Source: Firmicutes bacterium UBA3738 (GTDB lineage Bacteria; Bacillota; Clostridia; Peptostreptococcales; Anaerovoracaceae). Taken from it: a stretch of DNA of 27,630 nucleotides. Below, one piece after another: positions 7,938 through 15,158 of this stretch; positions within the stretch are counted from its first letter, which is position 1, and each line of letters opens with the position of its first letter. The stretch is taken from NCBI GenBank assembly GCA_002372505.1, contig DFGY01000030.1, positions 1-27,630 on the forward strand, given 5' to 3'. Under the pieces are notes generated by a model. It was not told where the DNA came from. It made no database searches and saw only the letters and a program-made list of their open reading frames with translations. Both the position numbers and the translations under genes were made by a program.

Positions 7938-8267
7938 ATGGATATTCAGATTATAGGCTCATATTGCATGAGAACAATGGCTTACGCCGACTTAGTAAAA
8001 AGAGTATTAAAAACAAAGGGTCTGGATGATAGTGCTGTTAAGGTGCTCCAGATTGACCCTTTTGATTATAGCGATAGTAATAGCGGCAATAATCTGCTGG
8101 AAAAGTATTCTCTCAGCAGTCGCTGCAGCAACGCATACTGCCCAGGATGCAACTTTTTCGGCGATCAGAAAGAAGGAGAACAATATATACCTGCTCTGAT
8201 TATTGATGATTCCGTAGTTTTACATAGCTGCTTTCCTACAGAAGATAGATTGATGCAATTATTGTAA
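7938..8267 (+). CDS. Small thioredoxin-fold protein with CPGC motif
   Basis: 109 residues on the plus strand, opposite to its neighbours. The N-terminus MDIQIIGSYC and the C-terminus YIPALIIDDSVVLHSCFPTEDRLMQLL match the first strand and the cis-Pro/final strand-helix of small thioredoxin_3-type redox proteins (compare TPALVIDGKV). The usual N-terminal CxxC is reduced to a single Cys10 (CMRT). Instead Cys63, a CPGC motif at 68-71 and Cys98 lie in the middle and end. It may be a disulfide or metal-binding protein; its substrate is unknown. An in-frame stop at 7917 makes ATG 7938 the first ATG. It has no Shine-Dalgarno and a leader of about 11 nt. Lying between an inverted-repeat element and a terminator, it is probably accessory DNA. 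Family placement is by pattern only. Confidence 0.6.
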   Translation: MDIQIIGSYCMRTMAYADLVKRVLKTKGLDDSAVKVLQIDPFDYSDSNSGNNLLEKYSLSSRCSNAYCPGCNFFGDQKEGEQYIPALIIDDSVVLHSCFPTEDRLMQLL

Positions 8268-8294
8268 AAGGTGATGGCGTTCTGCCATCACCTT
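8268..8294. terminator. Bidirectional terminator between convergent genes
   Basis: AAGGTGATGGC (8268-8278) pairs perfectly with GCCATCACCTT (8284-8294) over a 5-nt loop. On the minus strand the stem is followed by TTACAATAATT, on the plus strand by a C/T-rich tract. It closes the plus-strand CPGC gene (stop 8267) and the minus-strand transglutaminase-like gene (stop 8301). Confidence 0.75.
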
Positions 8295-8300
8295 CCCTGT

Positions 8301-9305
8301 CTAATTCCTTACTATACCCACCGGCCAGCGCGCTCCGGGCTGCGGATTAAGAGTATACTTTTTACCGCCAAGCTTTATTTGTGTGTTCATGTGACTTGAA
8401 CCATACATGACGGTGTAGCCGAATATGTCATTTCTTACTTGGTTCTTTGGTCGTTTTGTTTTACTGTTTATCCCCATGTCACGAAGAAAATCATTCATCA
8501 TCTGGGCGCCGCTCACACAGGTGCCTGTCCCCTTATACCAGAGACTTATGGCCTTCGTCCCGTTTTTATAACTATATTTTCCACTGCTGATCATCGTACC
8601 TAGCATATCGATTATTTCCCACGTGGTCATTTCTTTTGAAACACACTGGGATATCCATTTGGAGCGCCACTTTTTATAATTCTTTTTCGTCTTTGCTGCT
8701 TTTGCTTTACCTCTGAATCCATTGTAAATATTGAAAACCAGTTTCATGGAATCCTCCAGATCCCCGCTACTTGCAATAAAGCTCACCTCTGCACGTCCGG
8801 GTTTCAATGCTTTAACAGTGAATTTATACTTCTGCCCATTCTTTTTTACAGTCACTTTAACTTTCTTCTTATTGTAATTTGCCTGCTTATATTTCCATCC
8901 TTCACTTAGGGTAAAACTATCGCTGATTTTTTTACCTTTTTGCAGCGGGAATCCCATTTTTTCATATTCAGCCTTACTTATCTTGCCAATCTTGTTATTT
9001 AGAACACGAATCTTGCATTTTAGTTTCTTTCCCTTTACCTTGCAGATAAGAAGAGTTTTTCCTGCCTTCACCGGAATGACTCTGACAGACTTTCCTTTAG
9101 CACTTTTTAACTTAGCTACTCCGGCATTTACAACAGTCCACTTGCCCTTTCCGCGGCTCAGTTTAACGGTTTTTCCACCGCCTTTTGCAAGTGTCACAGA
9201 TTTACTGGATAGCTTGGCGGACGCTGCGATGACATCTGCAGAGCTAAAAGAAATTGCCCCCACCACCAAGCTAAATACCAATAATAACGATATACATTTT
9301 CTCAT
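8301..9305 (-). CDS. Secreted transglutaminase-like protein with Ig-like N-terminal region
   Basis: 334 residues from ATG 9305, chosen over an ATG five codons upstream because GGAGG is at the right distance only for 9305. Residues 1-29 are a signal peptide (MRKCISLLLVFSLVVGAISF...). About 30-103 is a lysine-rich Ig-like (BIG2-type) region. About 200-325 is a transglutaminase/protease-like fold with GTCVSGAQMMNDFLRDMGI (Cys263), SSHMNTQI (His305) and KKYTLNPQP, where Asn320 stands at the position usually held by the catalytic Asp. So the triad reads Cys-His-Asn, and activity may be altered. Very basic, suggesting binding to the anionic cell wall. It begins 22 nt after nadD and is likely cotranscribed. 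Such domains can be crosslinking enzymes or cysteine peptidases; the substrate is unknown. Confidence 0.8.
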   Translation of the reverse strand: MRKCISLLLVFSLVVGAISFSSADVIAASAKLSSKSVTLAKGGGKTVKLSRGKGKWTVVNAGVAKLKSAKGKSVRVIPVKAGKTLLICKVKGKKLKCKIRVLNNKIGKISKAEYEKMGFPLQKGKKISDSFTLSEGWKYKQANYNKKKVKVTVKKNGQKYKFTVKALKPGRAEVSFIASSGDLEDSMKLVFNIYNGFRGKAKAAKTKKNYKKWRSKWISQCVSKEMTTWEIIDMLGTMISSGKYSYKNGTKAISLWYKGTGTCVSGAQMMNDFLRDMGINSKTKRPKNQVRNDIFGYTVMYGSSHMNTQIKLGGKKYTLNPQPGARWPVGIVRN

Positions 9306-9327
9306 AACCAAATCCTCCATCCTCTTG

Positions 9328-9990
9328 TTACCTATACAATTTCTTTTCTTTTATATACTCCACCACTCCCGGGGCCAGCATGCCGTCCAGGATGCTGCGC
9401 TCTGCTTCGGAGATGCCGTCCGAAAATCTGTTTTCTAAAGCGGCGCGGATTTCTGTGGCGGATATGTCTACGCGTTTGTTGTGAATGATAATAGAGCGGG
9501 TGCCGTACTTTTCTTCGTATTCCGCCTTTTTTTCGTAGACTTCTTCCGAGGGGTAGCCTGGGCGAATGCCTACGACGAAGGTGTTGGTGGAAAGAAGGTG
9601 TTCGGCCTTCTTCCAGATGTCCAGCTTTACGAAGGTGTCGGAGCCGGTAATGAAATGAAGGTCGCAGCCGGGGCGGACTTTTTCGCGGAAATGGTCCAGA
9701 GTCCTGTAGGTGTATGAAATCCCTGAAAGTTCATTTTCAAGAGATGAGACGCTCATGATTTTATCGATTTCGTCAAGGGCATCAGACTCATCATCTATTG
9801 CCAGCTTAATCATATTCACTCTGTCTTCAAAAGAGGCCGTCTTTATATCCAGCTTAAAAGGCTGGAGGGCCGCAGGCATGAAGACCACTTCCTCCACGCT
9901 TGTTTGCTCCAGCACGTCGTATGCGAATGATATGTGTCCCTTATGAATAGGGTCAAATGTGCCGCCTAATATTGCTATTATATCGTTCAT
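9328..9990 (-). CDS. nadD: Nicotinate-nucleotide adenylyltransferase
   Basis: 220 residues, slightly longer than the usual 190-215. NadD makes nicotinate adenine dinucleotide from NaMN and ATP in NAD synthesis. Nucleotidyltransferase motifs: GGTFDPIHKGH (9-19) and ISATEIR (176-182), with FITGSDTF (113-120) in between. A charged segment at about 66-90 (DDESDALDEIDKIM) is an insertion relative to short NadD proteins. ATG 9990 has only a weak ribosome site. It sits 71 nt downstream of aspS and upstream of the transglutaminase-like gene. In most Firmicutes yqeK follows directly; here they are about 1.9 kb apart. Confidence 0.94.
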   Translation of the reverse strand: MNDIIAILGGTFDPIHKGHISFAYDVLEQTSVEEVVFMPAALQPFKLDIKTASFEDRVNMIKLAIDDESDALDEIDKIMSVSSLENELSGISYTYRTLDHFREKVRPGCDLHFITGSDTFVKLDIWKKAEHLLSTNTFVVGIRPGYPSEEVYEKKAEYEEKYGTRSIIIHNKRVDISATEIRAALENRFSDGISEAERSILDGMLAPGVVEYIKEKKLYR

Positions 9991-10061
9991 ATCGCTATTA
10001 ATTCTACACTAAATCCCGACAGATCTCATTTTAGTCATTACGACATTCTTTAACGATAATC

Positions 10062-11864
10062 CTATTCCTGTACATTTTCCACTACGTCTATGTACAGTTC
10101 TTCCAGCTGTTCCTTCTCAATAGGTGCCGGTGCTCCGCAGACCATGCACTGCGCCGATTGATTCTTGGGGAATGCCATAACCTCGCGGATGCTGTCAGCC
10201 CCTGCAAGGAGCATTACCATACGGTCAAGGCCATAGGCAAGTCCGCCATGAGGAGGCGCACCGTACTTAAAGGCCTCTACCAGGAATCCGAACTTAGCTT
10301 CAATATCTTCATCGGAGAGTCCCAGAGCCTTGAACATATGGCTCTGGAGCTCACGGTCGTGAATTCTTATGCTGCCGCCACCCAGCTCAACGCCGTTAAG
10401 AACGATGTCGTATGCCTTGGCATGGGCGTTGCCCGGGTCGCTTTCAACCTTGTCAATGTCCTCATCCTTTGGTGCTGTGAATGGGTGATGCATAGCCTGG
10501 AATCTTCCCTCTTCCTCATCGTACTCGAAGAGTGGGAAGTCCGTAACCCAGAGGAAGTTAAACTGATTGTCATCAAGGAGTCCCAGCTCGCCGGCAATGT
10601 GGCGTCTTAAGAATCCCAGTGAATCAAATACAACCTTTGATGGTCCGCTGACAATGAGAATCATGTCCCCGGCCTTAGCACCGAATACTTCACCAATAGC
10701 CTTAAGTCCATCCTGGTCGAAGAACTTGTTAACTGAAGAAGTCCAGTCGCCATCGGCAGCCTTTATCCAGACCATGCCTTTGGCACCGAAGGTTTTAATG
10801 TGCTCCGTCAGCTTATCTATTTTCTTACGTGTGTATTCATCGGCTCCGCCTTCAATGCAGATACCGCGAATGCTGCCACCTGCATTTACAGCCTCTACGA
10901 AGGGCGGGAATGCACCCTCGCCTTCCTTGGAAACTGCTGCAACTACAGGTACCTCCGTCAGATTCTTAAGCTCGAATCCGAATCTTGTGTCCGGCTTGTC
11001 CGAGCCGTATCTGTCCATTGCCTCTTCATAGGTGAGCCTTGGAAGCGGCAGCTCAACGTCCACATTCTTTGTTTCCTTCATGAGTCTCTTGATGAAGCCT
11101 TCCTGCATTTCGATTACGTCGTCTTCATCTACGAAGGACATTTCCAGGTCGATCTGAGTAAACTCAGGCTGGCGGTCGGCTCTCAGATCCTCGTCTCTGA
11201 AGCACTTTGCAATCTGCATGTAGCGGTCGCATCCGCTGACCATGAGGAGCTGCTTGAACATCTGAGGTGACTGAGGAAGAGCGTAGAATTCTCCGCCATG
11301 TACACGGCTGGGCACTACGTAGTCGCGGGCGCCTTCCGGTGTGGACTTTATGAGAATGGGCGTCTCAACCTCCAGGAATCCGTTTTCGTCATAGTAATCA
11401 CGGCAGATCTTTACCACCTTGTGGCGGAATGCCAGATTGTCCTGCATCTGCTGCTTCCTCAAATCCAGATATCTAAACTTAAGTCTCAGATTGTCATCCA
11501 CATTGTCGTCGTCTTTCACATAAATAGGCGGCGTCTCGCTGGTGGAATATATCTCAAGGTCGTCTGCGAATATCTCAATTTCACCTGTGGGAATATCCAT
11601 ATTCTTTGACTCTCTGATGCGTACGGTGCCGCTGACTCCGACCACAAATTCACTTCTCAGGCTGTCTGCCTTATCGAAAAGCTCCGCAGGAATATCGTCG
11701 TTAAATACCACCTGGACGATACCGGTGCGGTCTCTGACATCGCAGAATATGAGACCGCCCAGATTTCTTCTCTTGGCAATCCAGCCGTTTACTATTACAT
11801 TTTTTCCTTCATCATCTGCGCGGAGAGTGCCGCACATATGAGTTCTCTTCATTAACTTGCTCAT
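10062..11864 (-). CDS. aspS: Aspartyl-tRNA synthetase
   Basis: 600 residues, bacterial-type AspRS (class IIb), which charges tRNA-Asp. N-terminal OB fold (VNGWIAKRRNLGGLIFCDVRDRTG). Motif 2: FRDEDLRADRQPEFTQIDLEMSF; a bacterial GAD insertion domain follows in the middle; motif 3: GLAYGLDRMVMLLAG. ATG 11864 is preferred over the adjacent GTG at 11867 because AGAGG is 7 nt away. It follows hisS by about 33 nt and belongs to the secDF-to-nadD transcription unit. No T-box is present. Whether it also charges tRNA-Asn cannot be told from this window. Confidence 0.97.
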   Translation of the reverse strand: MSKLMKRTHMCGTLRADDEGKNVIVNGWIAKRRNLGGLIFCDVRDRTGIVQVVFNDDIPAELFDKADSLRSEFVVGVSGTVRIRESKNMDIPTGEIEIFADDLEIYSTSETPPIYVKDDDNVDDNLRLKFRYLDLRKQQMQDNLAFRHKVVKICRDYYDENGFLEVETPILIKSTPEGARDYVVPSRVHGGEFYALPQSPQMFKQLLMVSGCDRYMQIAKCFRDEDLRADRQPEFTQIDLEMSFVDEDDVIEMQEGFIKRLMKETKNVDVELPLPRLTYEEAMDRYGSDKPDTRFGFELKNLTEVPVVAAVSKEGEGAFPPFVEAVNAGGSIRGICIEGGADEYTRKKIDKLTEHIKTFGAKGMVWIKAADGDWTSSVNKFFDQDGLKAIGEVFGAKAGDMILIVSGPSKVVFDSLGFLRRHIAGELGLLDDNQFNFLWVTDFPLFEYDEEEGRFQAMHHPFTAPKDEDIDKVESDPGNAHAKAYDIVLNGVELGGGSIRIHDRELQSHMFKALGLSDEDIEAKFGFLVEAFKYGAPPHGGLAYGLDRMVMLLAGADSIREVMAFPKNQSAQCMVCGAPAPIEKEQLEELYIDVVENVQE

Positions 11865-11897
11865 CACTTTTCCTCTATTCTTAATTTAACTTCCGAC

Positions 11898-13148
11898 TTA
11901 CCGGCCGATTACAGTCTCAACCTGGTCAAAAGCAACTTCCTTTTGCTCGCCGCTTTCCATTTCCTTAACGCTGACTACGCCTTTGGCGATTTCGTCATCG
12001 CCAATAACGATAGTGTATCTGGCGCTGAGGCGGTCTGCGTATTTAAACTGCCCCTTCATGTTTCTGCCCATGGGGTCCATGGCTATTTTAAGGCCCTTTC
12101 TTCTCAGCTCACCGGTAAGGGACAGAGCTTTTTTCTTTGCCTCATCTCCCACGAAGGCGATGAAGGCGTCGGCTCCTTCCGGCTTTGGAATCTCTATGCC
12201 TGACTCTTCCATTGTGAGCAGCAGTCTTTCAATACCCAGGCCGAATCCCACTCCCGGAATTGGCGGGCCTCCCAGAGTCTCCGACAGGTGGTCGTATCTG
12301 CCGCCACCGCAAACTGTGTTCTGTGCTCCCAGCTTGCCGGATATAAATTCAAAGGCTGTCTTTGTGTAATAATCGAGGCCCCTTACAATGCCCGGGTCGA
12401 TTTCGTATTCAATGCCTAGGGCATCCAGATCCTCCTGAAGCTCATCGAATGCATCCTTACATTCCTGGCACAGGTGGTCTATCATTCTCGGTGCGCCCTT
12501 TACTGCCTCCTGATCCTCAGGTGACTTGCAGTCGAGAATTCTGATTGGGTTGCGCTCATAGCGGTCCTTGCAGGTGTCGCAGAGCTGGTCGTACTTAGGG
12601 GCCAGGAATTCCTTCAGCACCTTCTTGTATTCCTCGCGGCAGTTGGGGCAGCCAATGCTGTTAATGTGGAGCTTCACGTCTTCTATTCCCATTTCATCCA
12701 GGAAGTCCTTAGCCAGAGAAATAATCTCTGCATCTGCCATCATGTTGTCTGTGCCGAATATCTCAATACCGAACTGGTGGAATGCTCTCAGCCTTCCTGA
12801 CTGGGGCTTCTCGTAGCGGAAGCATGGAATGTTGTAATAATATTTCTGGGGCTGCACCTCTGCGTAAAGCTTGTGTTCAACCAAAGAGCGAACAACCGGC
12901 GCCGTCCCCTCAGGTCTTAAGGTCAGGCTCCTCTTTGCCTGCTCCCATGTGTACATTTCCTTCTGGACGATGTCCGTCGTATCTCCCACGCCGCGCTTAA
13001 AGAGCTCAGTGTGTTCAAAGACGGGAGTCCTCATTTCATTAAATCCGTATCTTTTGCATATGTCGTCAAAAGCCTTCTCAACGTAGTGCCACTTGTATAC
13101 TTCCTGGGGCAGTACATCCTTTGTCCCCTTAGGGGCGTTTGTAAGCAT
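11898..13148 (-). CDS. hisS: Histidyl-tRNA synthetase
   Basis: 416 residues, a class II synthetase for tRNA-His. Visible: LTLRPEGTAPVVRSLVEH, motif 2 CFRYEKPQSGRLRAFHQFG, the histidine-specific RGLDYYTKTAFEF, and motif 3 GFGLGIERLL. A cysteine-rich region (CPNC ... CDTC ... CQEC, about 170-235) resembles the zinc-like insert of many Firmicutes HisRS. Two starts compete: ATG 13154, which overlaps the hemZ stop (ATGA), and ATG 13148. AGGAGG is only 2 nt from the first but 8 nt from the second, so 13148 is chosen. Translational coupling to hemZ is likely either way. Confidence 0.96.
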   Translation of the reverse strand: MLTNAPKGTKDVLPQEVYKWHYVEKAFDDICKRYGFNEMRTPVFEHTELFKRGVGDTTDIVQKEMYTWEQAKRSLTLRPEGTAPVVRSLVEHKLYAEVQPQKYYYNIPCFRYEKPQSGRLRAFHQFGIEIFGTDNMMADAEIISLAKDFLDEMGIEDVKLHINSIGCPNCREEYKKVLKEFLAPKYDQLCDTCKDRYERNPIRILDCKSPEDQEAVKGAPRMIDHLCQECKDAFDELQEDLDALGIEYEIDPGIVRGLDYYTKTAFEFISGKLGAQNTVCGGGRYDHLSETLGGPPIPGVGFGLGIERLLLTMEESGIEIPKPEGADAFIAFVGDEAKKKALSLTGELRRKGLKIAMDPMGRNMKGQFKYADRLSARYTIVIGDDEIAKGVVSVKEMESGEQKEVAFDQVETVIGR

Positions 13149-13150
13149 AA

Positions 13151-14506
13151 TCATTTCCTCCTGAATAAGTCTTTTTCTTTTCTCTCTATCATTTCGTCTA
13201 TTCTTTCGACGTAAATTTCTTCGTTTGTTACATTGGGCACCCTGGTTAAGGTCCTGGTCTCGGGACTGTATGCCTTGCTGATGCCGCCGGCTCCAATGGC
13301 TATGATTCTCTGGTGCTCGTCCATAATTCTCACGTTGTACAGGCCTGCAGCGTCATTCTTACAGTATCCGATGTTCTCCAGAGCACCTGACATGTGCTTC
13401 TGTCTGTAAAGGTAGTAAGGTCTGTATCCCTGGTCACCCAGCACGTCTGCTGCATGGTCCAGCATTTCGCCTACTGCCCGGCCTCTCTTGTAATGGTAGT
13501 CCGGGTCTTTCTCCTTTAGTCTGGAAGACCGCTTTACCGCCAGAGAGTGGACCGTTACGTTATCAGCGCCAAGTCCTATGACTTCGTCTAAAGTGAATGC
13601 AAAGTCCTTTAGCTCCTCACCGGGAAGGCCGGCAATAATATCTGCATTTATTTCCTCTATGCCTTCGGAGCGGGCGATTTCAAAGGCCGCCTTCACATCC
13701 TCGGGACTGTGGTCCCTGCCTATGGCATTAAGTGTCTCCTGCTTCATGCTCTGAGGGTTGATGCTGATGCGCCTGATGCCGTGATATTTTATAACCCGCA
13801 TCTTTTCCGGAGTGACTGTGTCCGGCCGTCCGGCCTCGACGGTTATTTCCCTGCAAAGATTTCCTCTGCCTGAAATCAGCTTTTCCTCCATGCGGCTAAG
13901 CAGCCCGTCCAGCTGCTCCGGTGTAAGAGTCGTCGGCGTCCCTCCGCCTATGTATATTGATTCCGCGTGCCAGTCCATTTTCTCCATGGCCTCACCGCAG
14001 TAATCTATTTCTTTATAAAGAGCCTCCAGGTATTTTTCAATTTTTCCTTCATCCATAGGGTTGGAGGCGAAGGAACAGTAGAGGCATCTTGTGGGGCAGA
14101 AGGGAATACCTATATATATTCCTGCGGAATTACTTTCCCCATCTCCGAAGAGCTCCTGCTGATATTCATATATATTCCTTGTAAGCTCTGTTTTCTCACG
14201 GCTCACAAGGTAGTAGTTTTCAAATTTCTCACAGGCCTTTTTAGCGCCTTCTGCAGCCAGCATGCCAAAGAGCTTTACCGGCCTGATTCCTGTTATTATC
14301 CCCCACTTGGGATGGACTCCTGTCTCCTTCTCGAGAAAGCGGAATAACTCCTGTTTGGTCAGATTTTTATCTTCCTGCTCCGTGAAGCAGGCTACCTCCG
14401 GTCCCTTCTCTTCGGTCATTTCAAAGTCATCCGGCCTTAGAAATATTTTTACCAGCTCTTCATATTCGTTTATGTGAGCGGCACCTTCTATATTAATCCT
14501 ATACAA
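13151..14506 (-). CDS. hemZ: HemZ-type radical SAM protein (coproporphyrinogen dehydrogenase-like)
   Basis: 451 residues from TTG 14506. A [4Fe-4S]/SAM motif CPTRCLYC (CxxxCxxC) is followed by YIGGGTPTTL, as in HemN/HemW/HemZ proteins. An extra N-terminal domain of about 140 residues ahead of the radical SAM core is typical of HemZ. Annotated family members oxidise coproporphyrinogen III, but many anaerobic Clostridia carry hemZ without a heme pathway, and no other heme gene is seen here, so true activity is uncertain. Start: AAGGAG lies 9 nt before TTG 14506, inside the end of the MBL gene, giving an 8-nt overlap; an upstream TTG at 14527 has no ribosome site. It overlaps hisS at its other end. 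Confidence 0.88.
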   Translation of the reverse strand: MYRINIEGAAHINEYEELVKIFLRPDDFEMTEEKGPEVACFTEQEDKNLTKQELFRFLEKETGVHPKWGIITGIRPVKLFGMLAAEGAKKACEKFENYYLVSREKTELTRNIYEYQQELFGDGESNSAGIYIGIPFCPTRCLYCSFASNPMDEGKIEKYLEALYKEIDYCGEAMEKMDWHAESIYIGGGTPTTLTPEQLDGLLSRMEEKLISGRGNLCREITVEAGRPDTVTPEKMRVIKYHGIRRISINPQSMKQETLNAIGRDHSPEDVKAAFEIARSEGIEEINADIIAGLPGEELKDFAFTLDEVIGLGADNVTVHSLAVKRSSRLKEKDPDYHYKRGRAVGEMLDHAADVLGDQGYRPYYLYRQKHMSGALENIGYCKNDAAGLYNVRIMDEHQRIIAIGAGGISKAYSPETRTLTRVPNVTNEEIYVERIDEMIERKEKDLFRRK

Positions 14507-15119
14507 AGGGATTGTACTCCTTCTCAAATCCGATTTTCGTCGGTCCCATATGGCCCGGATAAACGATGGTCTCGTCGGGCAGTACGAAGAGCTTTTCCTT
14601 TATGGAATTAATAAGGGTATCGAAGGACCCGCCTACAAAGTCCGTCCTGCCGATTGACTGCTGAAAGAGGGTGTCTCCCGAGAAAACCACGTCTTCCCCT
14701 TCCATTATTACGCACATGCCGCCGGGGGAATGACCCGGAGTCATGACAAATTTCATATTCATGTTGCCACAGGAAAGAGTGTCTCCTTCCTCCACGGTCA
14801 TGTCCGGCGCGACTGTAATAGGTCTTCCGAACATAATAGTCGACATGTTAAGTCCTGCGTCCGCAAGCATTGGAATCTCTGCCTTGGCAGCTACCACTTT
14901 CACATCCGGATACTCGTCTCTATATCTTTCAACACCGCCTATGTGGTCGCAGTGTCCGTGGGTCAGTATTATGTACTCTATATCAATGCCTTCCTCGGCG
15001 ATTTTCGAAACGCTGGCCGGATCAAAGTCGCCGGGATCCACAATGAATCCCTTTCCTGTTTCCTCATCGTTTACAAGATAGGTATTAACCATCATACCTG
15101 ACATCATTCTTACTTTCAT
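14499..15119 (-). CDS. MBL-fold hydrolase, glyoxalase II-like (YqgX type)
   Basis: 206 residues. Metallo-beta-lactamase motifs: THGHCDHIGG (53-62), TPGHSPGGMCV (about 127-137), SGDTLFQQSIGRTDF (about 147-161) and YPGHMGPT near the C-terminus. This is the short glyoxalase II-like family that sits between rel and hemZ in many Clostridia; proposed to hydrolyse thioesters such as S-lactoyl adducts. It lacks the long C-terminal glutathione-binding domain of classic GloB, so the natural substrate is unsure. ATG 15119 has GGAGAG at a good distance. The stop codon region doubles as the ribosome site of hemZ. Confidence 0.9.
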   Translation of the reverse strand: MKVRMMSGMMVNTYLVNDEETGKGFIVDPGDFDPASVSKIAEEGIDIEYIILTHGHCDHIGGVERYRDEYPDVKVVAAKAEIPMLADAGLNMSTIMFGRPITVAPDMTVEEGDTLSCGNMNMKFVMTPGHSPGGMCVIMEGEDVVFSGDTLFQQSIGRTDFVGGSFDTLINSIKEKLFVLPDETIVYPGHMGPTKIGFEKEYNPFV

Positions 15120-15158
15120 TTTCTTCTCTCCATCTATCCGTCTATTCTATGCTTCTAC

